Assembly (NCBI GenBank): GCA_016987375.1
Contig: PJRA01000313.1
Span: 1,835,890 to 1,861,897 of the forward strand
DNA: 26,008 bases
Reading direction: 5' to 3'
Source of the DNA: Brachionus koreanus
Lineage: Eukaryota; Rotifera; Eurotatoria; Ploima; Brachionidae
Positions within the stretch are counted from its first letter, which is position 1. Every line of letters starts with the position of its first letter. Below the pieces are notes generated by a model. That model saw only the letters and a program-made list of their open reading frames with translations. It was not told the DNA's origin and searched no databases. The position numbers and the translations under genes were made by a program. This document shows, one piece after another, positions 1 through 10,064 of the stretch.

Positions 1-120
1 GTCAAAAATTAATCTAAAATAAAAATAAAATGATCACTTGATCTAATTATTTAATTTTTTGAGCATTTCTATGCTTTGTTATTTTTAAGATTATTAATCA
101 AAAATGGTAATTTAATTTAC
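1..120 (-). other. Start of the first intron after the T-box exon
   Basis: Read on the minus strand, the T-box exon ends at 121 and is followed by GTAAAT, a good donor. The rest down to base 1 is AT-rich and has no T-box continuation in any frame, so the intron must extend beyond the left edge. The exon ends after two bases of an arginine codon (phase 2). Confidence 0.75.
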
Positions 121-632
121 CTTCCAGATTTAGTGATAACCATTTCGGTGCCATTGCGATAGAACTGATCCCATAGGTCTTTGTCAATCAGTTCTACTTT
201 GTAGTCCGGATCGGACAAATCTTTGTCATTGTTGACGCATGTGTTGTTGGCCAGCTTAGAAGAAGAAGAGTTGGGCGATATGGGCTTGGAGTGCATGTTC
301 GACGACTTGGATGAAATGGATGAAGACGAAGAAGAGGAGGAGCTGGATGGCGAGATGGGCAGAGTGCTGGGCGCGCTCAACGACTGCATCAGGTCGGCCC
401 GACTCGACCGGTACTGATTTTGCGACATCATTAGAAAAGGATTGGCCATGGCGTTCAAAAAGTTGGACAGCTCCGGCCGGCTTTGGCTCATCTGCTGCTG
501 GGCCATCAAAGCTGCTATGTTTGCGAATGCCGGGTTGTACTGCATCGGCGACTGAAAGCCTAGTGAACGAACAGACATGTTTTGAGATGATTGCTTTTGT
601 GACGACGGTCCACTGTTAACTACCATTGACAT
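121..632 (-). CDS. T-box transcription factor, first coding exon (partial)
   Basis: This is the N-terminal part of a T-box DNA-binding transcription factor, expected to act in the nucleus in embryonic patterning. The last 25 or so residues carry the start of the T-box domain: VELIDKDLWDQFYRNGTEMV followed by ITKSG, the conserved opening of the fold. The exon then stops at a GT donor inside the next arginine codon, a position at which T-box genes commonly carry an intron. The first 140 residues are low-complexity: Ser/Asn-rich, a run of about ten serines, and an Ala/Met/Gln-rich segment. The start at 632 is supported by an in-frame TAG at 654-656 just upstream. The Trp-Asp-Gln-Phe wording resembles the TBX2/3 group, but the subgroup is not proven. 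The rest of the domain lies outside the window. Confidence 0.85.
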
Positions 633-2400
633 TGAATTTTGGAAAAAAAAATTCTAATTTTGTCTAAAATTTAAAAAAATTAACATCAAACAGAATAAAA
701 AAAAGAAAACAATTAAAAGAGACAACAGAGAAACAATGTTAAATAGACACAAAAATAGAGAGGAAAATAAATGATGATTTTTGTTATTTAAAAGCGCGTA
801 ATTTTTAGCCAAATTAGCATGCAATTACTAATCGAGATATAATTATTATTATTTTCTTGTTTCTTTCTTTAAACAAAGATTATCTAAACTTGCAACTGTT
901 CATTCGCCTATTAAGACGAATGTAATTGCGGATAAGTCTAGCGCATATTTGAACTTAATAAATGTTTAAATATTTTTTTCTTGTTATTGTTGTCATCGTT
1001 TCGCTCTCTCTCTCTCTTTTTTTTACTAGTCTCTTATCTAGCCCATTATTCAAATAGAAGATAACACAAATATTTATAGCTAATCTTTTCTCTTTTTTTT
1101 TACTACTATTGAAATTAGCAAGAATTACGAGGTATTACAAACAACAAAATCTATCATATTTCTTTAAAAAAAAAAAAAAGAAAATTTATTTTAAAATGTT
1201 TGCTTGTTTTTTAATTCGTAAAAGAGACAACTAGAGTTGTTTTAGGTGGAGTTGAAGAAAACATTGAAAAAAAAAATTTTAAATTTAACAATTCTTCATC
1301 CAACTAAAATTAACACTTTACTCGTATTATTTATTTGATTTTTAAAAATTAAACATTTCTTTTGATTGGTTGATTAGACTAGTGACTAGGATTGGTTGTT
1401 TTAGTCTGTGTTTAATTATTAATGAGTCAGTAATTAAGTTTGTGTACGCTACACCAATCATCATAGGAATTTTAGAAATTATTTAAATGAAAAAAACTAT
1501 CGATCTCCTCCTCTGAGCCGAAATTTTTGAGATATGTCAAACTCTTGAAACAATCACTTACTTACATTAATGGCTTTTTTTTCTCTTAAAATATACCTTT
1601 GCAAAATCACCCAAATCTGAGAGTGATGGAAACTGGCAACCATCAGACCGTAACTACTTTAAATGCTTTTATCAATATTGCTTGGCATATTCAAACTCAT
1701 AGACCTAGTAGAAGAGAAATTTACCCCAGCTAACTAAAAAAGCCGGCTTCAGTTGTTCTCCTTTTTTTTTTAATTTCTAGCAACTAGCAACCAGGCACCT
1801 GTTCTGTCACTGCTTAACACACAGCGCTTTACTTGCTAATTTGCATCTTATTACCAAAACGCTCTAAAATTATGAACGCTTCAATTATGAAAAGAAAATA
1901 TTTAAAACACACTGTTTCTTTTATGTTGCTTGTTTTCGTGTTATTGCTCAACACGTCTTTGCTGCACAATACGGGCCACCCAAAAAAGCTAAGCCGTATG
2001 AGGTTTGACAACAACAACCAAAAAAAAAAGAAAAAAAATAAGAGAAAAATGTTCCTAATAACTAATTCTTTTTTAAATATGTACAAATCGATTAATGTGA
2101 AAAACTAGAGCTATACCGGTCTCATAGAGACTCATTATTATTAAATTAAAAGCTATTAGAGCAAATAAAATATTCGACTCTAGTCTATTATCTCTATTTG
2201 TTTATCTATTTTTGTTGTTGGATAAAATAAAAATGTTCATCATCTACAAAGATCTAAAAATGTAGTAACACTGAAAATAATAAAAAAAAATGTCTATTAA
2301 TTGATTTGCATATTTGTTCATCTATTAGTCTAGCGAAATCTAGGGTTATCATGTAGGCTTTGAATTATCTATTTCGGAATCTTGATTTCCCCAACGACAT

Positions 2401-2420
2401 ACACACACACACACACACAC
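2401..2420. repeat. (AC)10 microsatellite
   Basis: Uninterrupted AC dinucleotides, followed by a degenerate continuation to about 2437. Confidence 0.95.
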
Positions 2421-2701
2421 TCACAAACATACACACTTTGATATTTATGAGCAGTACGTGATAGCTGGTAGTCTAGCTCTCAAGTTTATTTGCAGATTAG
2501 GAAAAATACGACCAACAGCAAGAAGAGTGTCTATTTGATTTATTTAGTTTAATTTTTGTAGTTGTTGCGCAATGGATATTTCATGGGAACACGATTTTGT
2601 CCAAACTACTAATTATTATTGCTTGCTACTCCATTGGGATACGCCAATTCTCATTAATTGTGTCACAATAAAAATAATCAAACCAAGATACTAGGAGAAA
2701 A

Positions 2702-2721
2702 AACAACAACAACAACAACAA
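2702..2721. repeat. (AAC)n microsatellite
   Basis: Short run of AAC/CAA units. The complementary TTG type appears at 3111-3132 and 15186-15203. Confidence 0.85.
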
Positions 2722-2978
2722 GCAAAAATTTTTTTCTATTTTTAAATGATATAAAACAACTAATAGAAAGCATTTGTTAGTTTAAATCAAAAATTTATGA
2801 TTTGAAATAACAAGATTATTGACAAGTCCATTATCATTGTTGCAGCAAACCAATTACAACAATAACAACATAAAAAAAGAGAGAGAGAATTACAGAGAAC
2901 AAGCTAAAATATGTTGATGCCTTTTGGAAAAAAAAATTTTTTTATGCTGCAATAAAACTTTGATAATTTAAAAAAAAG

Positions 2979-3004
2979 GAGAGAGAGAAAGAGAGAGAGA
3001 GAGA
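2979..3004. repeat. (GA)n microsatellite, interrupted
   Basis: GA tract with one AAAG interruption. Confidence 0.9.
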
Positions 3005-3605
3005 AAATTTGTGATGACGACGCTTCTGTTTTATTTTATTTCCAACCAAGTCGAATGATTGATTTTTTTTCTTGCTGAAATATAAAATATAATTGGAAAA
3101 GTGTTTTTTATGTTGTTGTTGTTATTGTTGTTAGATGAACAACCAGTTAAATTAATAAGACAAAATAAAATAAATGTAACTTATTGGTTGATTTAATTTT
3201 GGCTTAAAATATAATTTACATACTAAATTAGGCCAATAACAATAAGAAGATAATAATTATAATTGTAACAAGAAAATAATTTAATTTTGTTGCTTTTCTC
3301 CTTTATTAAGAGAATAATTAGTGATTTATTTATTTTATTGATTAGTTTTAGTTGTTGTTCAAGTTTCTCAACAACAAACTCAAGTGGTACTATCATTAGA
3401 AATTAAGACTTGCATCGATCAAATTTAATTGATTGATCTCTCATATATTGTTGTAAACGAAAAACAACTAGAATTCAAGTGTATCTCATCATATACCTTA
3501 GTGAAGAATAATTTTGACATTTATTGGCTTGTAACAAGACGCCGACAAATCAGCATATATTATTGATTCCCTATTTGCTAATAGGATTAGAGAAAAAGAG
3601 AGAAT

Positions 3606-3631
3606 GAGAGAGAGAGAGAGAGAGAGAGAGG
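3606..3631. repeat. (GA)13 microsatellite
   Basis: Pure GA tract, preceded by a looser purine stretch from about 3590. Confidence 0.9.
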
Positions 3632-3799
3632 AGCGAAGCTCTGAGATTTGACTAATCTTTCATCAAGTGCCACTCGTTGTTTCGTGATTGCCAAATAGCT
3701 TCATAAATCTTGCATGCAATAACAATTTCTTTATTTTTATTGCTATTTAGCAATTAGTTGGCAATAATAAAATAAAAAAAAGTGCACAAGATTTTTATC

Positions 3800-3805
3800 T
3801 TTATT
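3800..3805 (-). terminator. AATAAA poly(A) signal for the candidate gene at 3816-4074
   Basis: TTTATT on the plus strand reads AATAAA on the minus strand, 11 bases after the TAA stop of the candidate small gene. Such hexamers are common by chance in DNA this AT-rich. Confidence 0.35.
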
Positions 3806-3815
3806 ACTTTTGATG

Positions 3816-4074
3816 TTAGGATGGCAGACGAGTAGAGATTGAGGCCATTGAAGGCGACTCTAAGATGCTTGTCCTTAGATTTCTTATCAGAATTGCTAAG
3901 ATAAAACAATATTAGCCAAATTAAAAGTCCAAGATAACAATAAAATAGAAAAGCTCAAGTGATGAGTAAATAAACTTGATTTGTTTTTAAATCACCACTT
4001 AAACTCGGCACCCGATACTTGATCGGTCTCGGTGCGTATTCAAGCATGAGGCGATTAGCTAGCATGGCGGCTCC
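3816..4074 (-). CDS. Possible small two-exon gene or 3' end of a larger one
   Basis: Two blocks near 45-50% G+C stand out from flanks near 20%. On the minus strand they read as 3996-4074 and 3816-3895, joined by a GTGATT...TTATCTTAG intron of 100 bases. The join stays in frame. From an ATG at 4065 in the context GCCGCCATG it gives 49 residues, MLANRLMLEYAPRPIKYRVP onward, ending RLPS-stop. An acceptor-like TTGTTTGTAG ends at 4075, so these could instead be the last exons of a longer gene whose upstream exons I could not find. The protein is basic and I do not recognise it. On the plus strand the same intron would be CT...AC, which argues for the minus strand. A non-coding spliced RNA is also possible. 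Confidence 0.35.
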
Positions 4075-4172
4075 TACAAACAACAACATCCCACATAAAA
4101 TTAAAATTAAACCATGTCAAAAACTCTAATTATTGAAATTAAATAAAATTTAAAAAATATTAAAATGCAGCT

Positions 4173-4196
4173 AAATAAAATAAAATAAAATAAAAA
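4173..4196. repeat. (TAAAA)n tandem repeat
   Basis: About four to five copies of a five-base A-rich unit. Confidence 0.8.
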
Positions 4197-4311
4197 GAAA
4201 AGAAAAAAGGGAAACCATATCTAATGGCTTTTGATCTAAATAGTCTCTAGTATGTCTGTATTTAGATAACTAATAATTCGGAGGAATACTTTCAAAAACA
4301 CTCATTCATGT

Positions 4312-4429
4312 AAGTGGCTTGGCTTATCCCGATAAGCAAGCTGGAAAGCTTTCGAATAGAAATTTGCTATTCGTGCCTATTAGCCATTTTCTAATATGTC
4401 ATGTACGAATACATGTTGAATAACCACTT
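4312..4429. other. Cluster of short inverted repeats, possible structured RNA
   Basis: Four hairpins follow one another: GCTTATC/GATAAGC (4322-4337, 2-base loop), the palindrome GAAAGCTTTC (4344-4353), CGAATAG/CTATTCG (4353-4373) and CATGT/ACATG (4400-4415). They are enclosed by a closing stem AAGTGG (4312-4317) with CCACTT (4424-4429). The block is less AT-rich than its flanks. It resembles no RNA family I can name, and some of these matches are expected by chance. Confidence 0.3.
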
Positions 4430-4766
4430 GAAGTAGAAATCTTAGGTATCATCATCATCATGATTGTCATCATTAGTCGAAAGATGAAACAAAAATCCTA
4501 TTTACTTCAGGATGCCTTATTAAGAGCAAATAGTGTATAAAACAAAAACCGTTCATTGTCGTGTTTTTTCTCTTTTTTTATTTTGTTTTTTATGTTTCCC
4601 TTAGGTAAATATTTGGAAATTTACGGTTCGCTTTGTGACTATAGGTTTATGATTTTTATTATTTTGCAACCTAATTATTCTAAATTTTATTGTTTTGTAA
4701 AAAAAAAATGGAAACAAAAAAAGAAAGAGAAAAAGCTGGCTGCCGATGCTGCTGATTTGTGTATGA

Positions 4767-4827
<61 letters not shown>

Positions 4828-7000
4828 CACCATCAACATCGTCATCGCCACTTGGCAATCTTGTTTAATCAAAGATTATCACGAGTGAGAATCTAGTCGT
4901 CATTGAATAGAGCTTTGTACACTTGTGATAAATTTACCATCGGCTTATCGTTGTTTTAGAAAGAAAAATTGCATCCGTTTGTTGAAATTGTGGTTCAAAT
5001 TTGTAAATATCCGCTTTTTTTTCAACCTGAAATTATACAAAGTTGAAAATTAAGTTATCAATCAAACAAAGGAAAATGAGATTAAAATGTCAATTTAATT
5101 TTCTATGTCTATTTGCATGTTGATAGCTAGGCTTAATAATGACAGATTTTTATCAAATTAAATAATTTTTGTTTCAAGTTAATTTATCTTGTCTAAACAG
5201 AGAGCGACATTAGACGGAACTAGTGAGAGTAAATTGCAGTTTTAATTATAGGAAATTTTTGTTGTTGCTGCTGTTAAATGAAGTGCCAGTATCGTGACTG
5301 GTGACTTGTTTGACATTTCATGTTATTGTGGGCAAATAAATCAATTTTTTTTCCAGTCATTTGACTTGAACAGATAAGAAGAAAAATTAATTACTCAAAA
5401 AGCTAATAGTTTGATCGCATTATGTGATAGCATTTTCTACAAGTTTTTTTTCCTTTCTTTTTATTTATTCATAGAAGCCGATCGATTGGAATTAGCTGGA
5501 ACGACAATTTTTGAATTTTCACTTTTTAGCTTTTAATATTTTCAATCTGATCTTAGATATAGATCTGTTGGCCGCGATCTTTATCTATTATCTCAAGAGA
5601 TTTCGTAAACTTAACACAGATCAATAATTAATGAGTAATTTATGAATTTATTCATCAAATGTTTATTCAAAGCGTCCACTTATCGTTACAGTTCAATTAA
5701 GACATTTCCAAAAACAAATGCCTTGCCAAACTAGGTGTCTTGTAACAACTACAACAACATCAACAATAAACAATAAAACAAATCGATTTTTGCAAACAGT
5801 TCTTAATAAAATAACTTGCTTTTTTCCCCTAATTTCTTAAGTATTTCTTTATCTCCTAATGAGTTCGTGTATCTGCGCTTTAATGACAATTAAATTGATT
5901 TGTGTGTGCTGATATGCATGTCAATGAGAGCTAAGTAGCTTAGCTTAGACTGGGTTGAACGCGTGTCCATATCTTTATTTGTTTATTGATGAGTACACAA
6001 GTCAAAAATTAATTATCTACTTGATTTGTTTTGTTTGGCATTGGTGATGGAATTAGTTTAAGAAAATATAATTAGATATGTAAATATTGTTTTTTAAATC
6101 GAGAAGCATTTGTTGCGAATCAGTCACCAATAGTTTAATCCAGCTCAATTTAGATGAGATTTAAATGCCTGTTATACTTGAACGCAGCTGACATAAGCCT
6201 TTTCTGCTAGCTCTCCTAATTTTATTTGAACATTTTTTCTTGTTCTAAATATCAAAAATTACATTTTGTACTGTATCTTCAATGAATAGTTTAAACACTA
6301 ATTGCTCTACTTCATTTATTGCTGCTTAATTTATTTTAAAAAAAAATAGTAAATTTTCTAAATTAATAAAATTGAAAATAAAGCTTGAAAACTATGTCAA
6401 TTTAAAAATTAAACAAAAATCTAAGCAATTGTTATTATACCAAAAGTAAGAATAAATGAGAAAAATTTGTTTTGTATTAGAATTTTTCATTCGATTTGAA
6501 AAAATTCTTTACTCTCTGATTAAAGTTGGTTTAAAGTTTCAATAAACCCTGAAATAGGAGTTTAAGACTTGCATTCTTAAACTAAAAAAATATATTTTGT
6601 TAGATTTTTCTTTAATAAAATAGGAAAAAAGCTAAAAAATCAGCAAATTATTAGACGATCTTATAAAAAATATTAAATTAATTGTTTATCAAAAAAAATT
6701 CTAATTAAAATTATTTTTTATTTTTAAAAATAAAAAAATATTAATCATTTTAATGAATAGAAAAAAGGCGCTGTTATTCGAAACTGTCCTTGGACAAAAC
6801 TTTTCCTAAATTATTTTTTAAATAAATGAACTCAAATGTCGGACAATCTAGAAGTTTGGCATCATGATAAACGAAAGCCTCAAATAAAACTAATTTTTTA
6901 ATTGATTAAAAATATATTTTTTTCCCTTGAATTAATTTTACTGGACAATGAATTTCTCTCAATTTCATCATCTAAAATAAATGATGCAAATATATATTTT
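4430..7000. other. Gene-poor AT-rich region
   Basis: Apart from the TG microsatellite at 4768-4820, I see only AT-rich sequence with scattered homopolymer runs and no convincing exon on either strand. Confidence 0.5.
4768..4820. repeat. (TG)26 microsatellite
   Basis: The longest simple repeat in the window, 53 bases of uninterrupted TG. It produces spurious poly-Cys/Val and poly-His/Thr open frames on the two strands. Alternating TG can adopt Z-DNA and is usually length-polymorphic. Confidence 0.97.
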
Positions 7001-7200
7001 ATTGTGGAAAAATCTTCAATATTATATTTGTAATACAGTGCGCATTTTTTAAAACCCTTTCATCAAAAAATGGTAGGTCGGTTTCGACTGGGTATTAATT
7101 GTAGTGTGGATGATGTTGATGCAATTTGATGCAGTAGCATCTGTGTCAGATCGGAGGGATTGCTCATAAAAGTACTTGAAAAGAAGATAAACGCCTTCCC
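7001..7200 (+). repeat. Dispersed repeat, copy A
   Basis: This segment aligns by eye with 21981-22106 (plus) and 23843-24003 (minus). Shared blocks, in order, are GTGGAAAAATCTTCAA, CCCTTTCATCA, TTTCGACTGG, a block like TAATAATTGCAGTGTAGATG, GTCAGAT-GGAG and CGCCTTC. It is the most complete copy by length. It is clearly diverged and carries stops in every frame I followed. Confidence 0.65.
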
Positions 7201-8233
7201 ATTTTATGCTAGGATTAATAGGGTATTTTATTTTAATTTTTTAATTGTGCAAACATTTTTTGCTATTAATACATTTAGGTAAACTCACTCAAATACTTTT
7301 AAGATCTTTTTTACTGCTTTTTTTTTGTAAAAATCTAAAATTTTCAAATTTGAGGGTTTAAATGAAGACGAATGCTATTCACTCCTAAGGGTCTTCCCCC
7401 ACATGTTTTAAATGGCAAAAAACTGGTGAAATTTTTTTTAAACGAAACTTTTAAACTTTTGAGAAAAGAAAACCAAATAAAGGGAAATTTGGACTTAAAT
7501 AGTGGCAAGTTTCTTCGATTTATGGTTTATTTTACTTGTATTTGATCAGATACAGTATGTGTTATTAAATTTCACTGAATTTAATTTAGTATTGAAATTA
7601 AAGCTTTTTTTTTTACTGAAAGAATTAGTTATTTTAAATTTTTTAATTTAATTATGAAATTATATTCAATCTGTGCGCAAAATTACTTTATTTGATTCTT
7701 TAGAAAAAAAAAACATATTCTGTTCAAGTATACAGTATATAGTGTTCAAGTATATGTATATTGATCAAATCAATTTTTTTAGACAAAAATTTTCTTCAAA
7801 AGAAGTTAACCAAGACCATCCTTATGCCTATATTATATCTAAATTTTATTATTTAGTATTATCAACTTTCATGTTTTTAAGTTGCAATTTGGATTTTTTT
7901 CAATAAAAACTTAATTGATTTTAAATTATGTCTGAAAATTATACTGCTCATTAAAATCGATTTAGATATAACACAAGCTTAAGCCACTCAATTTGTAAAG
8001 AATATTAAATAAATGTGTAAATATCTTGAAACCTTATTATTATTTTAAGCTTTAAAACTTGACAGATTGGTTTCATTTAATTTGAATGACTTTAAATTAA
8101 ATTAAGCATATATCAAAGCAAAAATAACTAATAAATTATAATTTCTTTTCATACATTTGAAGCTAAAAAGCCGCCCCTTGATTCTGTCAATGTAGAAAAA
8201 ATTTATAAATTTAATTATAGATAAAGTTTTGGA
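7201..8233. other. AT-rich spacer upstream of the first dehydratase gene
   Basis: No gene recognised. A 77-codon open frame at 7673-7906 starts with GTG and has no recognisable content. An AG-ended tract at 8220 (AATTATAG) lies 13 bases before the ATG of the dehydratase gene and could be a 3' splice site for a 5' UTR exon or a trans-spliced leader. Confidence 0.45.
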
Positions 8234-9286
8234 ATGTCAATAAACACTCAGATAATTCAAAAATTTAAAGAACTTATTCCCAAGCTACATGCTGATTTAC
8301 ACAAAGGCCAAAGCGGCCGAATAGGAATTATCGGCGGATCTCGAGACTATTCTGGTGCGCCTTATTTTTCTTCTATGAGCTCGCTGCGAGCAGGAGCCGA
8401 TTTGTCCTATATAATAACAACTCAACCAGCTTCCAATACCATCAAGGCTTATTCACCTGAATTAATAGTTCTGCCAATTTTGTAATCTTTATTATTAACG
8501 ATTTTATTTTACAAGGAAATTTTTTTCTAAATTTTTTTTCAGAGATGACCCAGATTATGAGACAGAAATAAAGACATTGATTAAAAAACTCCACTCGCTT
8601 ATTATAGGTCCTGGTCTAGGAAGAACAAGTGAGACATTGGAAAAGATCAAAATAGCTATTAAACATGCTAGATCTCAAAGTATTCCGATTGTAATTGATG
8701 CAGATGGCTTATATCTATTAGCAACGGATACTTCACCGATTACAGGCTACAAAAAGTGCATTCTAACACCAAATTATATGGAATTTAAGCGACTTTATGA
8801 CAAATCAGTAAAATTGCTCCCTGATTATCTTTGAAAAAATCTTAAATTTCTAATTTTTAGTTTTTAAATGAGGATTATGAAGAAAGCTCTAAATTCAACA
8901 CTCTAGAATCTCAGTGTGAAGCCGTAAAACGACTTGCACTGAGTTTAGACAATATAACAATATTGAAAAAAGGTAAAATTGATATTATATCGGATGGAAA
9001 TCAAATAGTGTATAATGATGTACCTGGAGGTCTAAAAAGATGTGGAGGAATAGGTGATTTGTTGACTGGAACTTTGGGTCTTTTTTCTTTCTGGTGTGAT
9101 TCAGGTTCCGATATAGTTAAAGAGTCTTATATCAATGAGCCAAACATAATTGCTGCTTATAATGGATCGGTTTTTATAAGAGAATGTAGTCGAATAGCCT
9201 TCGAGAAATACCACAGAGCACTATTGGCTGTTGATGTCATCGAAGAAATTGCACAGACCTTTCACAAAATGTTTGATAATGAATAG
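8234..9286 (+). CDS. NAXD: ATP-dependent (S)-NAD(P)H-hydrate dehydratase, paralogue 1
   Basis: The enzyme repairs hydrated NADH and NADPH (NAD(P)HX), removing water at the cost of ATP. It belongs to the YjeF C-terminal/ribokinase-like family. Exons are 8234-8481, 8543-8807 and 8861-9286, with introns of 61 and 53 bases (GT-AG), giving 312 residues. Visible family blocks are GQSGRIGIIGGS near residue 28, AYSPELIVLP, SLIIGPGLGRT, IVIDADGLYLL, CILTPNYMEF, and the C-terminal KRCGGIGDLLTGTLG with the conserved Asp of the GDLL-TG loop. Length fits a full enzyme without an obvious targeting peptide, so it is probably cytosolic. The ATG at 8234 aligns exactly with that of the paralogue. A poly(A) signal follows at 9337. 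No partner epimerase (NAXE) is seen nearby. Confidence 0.92.
8482..8542 (+). other. Dehydratase 1 intron 1
   Basis: GTAATC donor and TTTTTTTTCAG acceptor, phase 2. It has the same length (61 bases) and position as intron 1 of the paralogue. Confidence 0.9.
8808..8860 (+). other. Dehydratase 1 intron 2
   Basis: GTAAAA donor and AATTTTTAG acceptor, phase 0, at the same codon position as in the paralogue. Confidence 0.88.
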
Positions 9287-10064
9287 ATTTAAGATAAATG
9301 TTAATCAGTCAGATTAAGATTATTTATTAAAGATTTAATAAATTCAAATTAAATTTTTTTATTTGTTTTTTATTTAAATTTATCAAAAATAAAGTAAAAT
9401 TTTTGATAGTTTAACTTAAAAAATCTTAAAATAATTTTATTTTGCTAAAATTTATCACCTAGATTCAAAACTTAAATATTCAATCTGAAAAATCTCTTTA
9501 TATAAATTAAATTAATTTTAAAATATTTAGTTCTATGGAATATGATTAATTGTTTTCCTAGCATTAGAAATACTTAATTGAAATTTTAATTTAATTGCTT
9601 TTAGTGTCACCGATGTCTAGTATGACAATCAAAAGACTCAACAGTTAAAAAAATTATGCATTTTTAATATGATATTCTAAAAGACTTTCTTTTTTTATCT
9701 ATTAAATTATTAAGCTTATATTATATGTGAAAGAATAATCGCCATGACAATAAGATAACCACTTCTTCATGTTATAAGACTAAAAGTTTACTTAATTGAA
9801 ACATTTATTTAACAGAAAATTGTATGCTTGATATGAATCAACTTTGAATTTTTTTTTATTTCATTTTATCTAAAAAGTAGTAAAAATTTTATGCAACCAA
9901 AGTATTTTTTTTAAAACAGGAGTTTTTTTTTATAAACACATGTATTCAATAGAATTGTCAGATATTTTTATTTTCAAATTTTAAAAATAGTTTAAAACTG
10001 GATAGTACAAATGCTTTAATTAAAACCAAGTTAATATTAAAATTGAATTTTTTTTACAAACAAA
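9287..10064. other. AT-rich spacer between the dehydratase paralogues
   Basis: No gene. It holds the poly(A) signal of copy 1 and presumably the promoter of copy 2. Short introns and the same orientation would permit co-transcription, but 778 bases and a clear poly(A) signal argue for separate units. Confidence 0.5.
9337..9342 (+). terminator. AATAAA poly(A) signal, dehydratase 1
   Basis: Canonical hexamer 50 bases after the stop codon. Confidence 0.6.

Larger units (their letters stand above)
633..3790. other. Gene-poor upstream region of the T-box gene
   Basis: No open frame here looks like a protein. The stretch is about three quarters A+T with many poly-A and poly-T runs and short microsatellites (AC, GA, CAA/TTG). 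It may hold the promoter, untranslated exons and enhancers of the T-box gene, which reads away from it on the minus strand. That role is inferred from position only. An AG preceded by AT-rich sequence at about 654 could be a 3' splice site for a 5' UTR exon. Confidence 0.5.

Noticed and set aside
223..619. Plus-strand open frames opposite the T-box exon, including an acidic Asp/Glu run
   Set aside because: The minus-strand reading carries an unmistakable T-box start. The acidic run is the antisense of the serine codons.
1829..2108. Overlapping open frames of 85 and 91 codons on opposite strands
   Set aside because: Composition is Lys/Phe/Leu-rich as expected from A/T runs, both strands are open at once, and no domain or splice context is visible.
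4556..4888. Open frames with Cys-Val or His-Thr repeats
   Set aside because: They are read through the TG microsatellite and poly-A flanks. The repeat alone explains their length.
7673..7906. 77-codon open frame before the dehydratase gene
   Set aside because: It begins with GTG and has AT-rich amino-acid composition and no recognisable motif.
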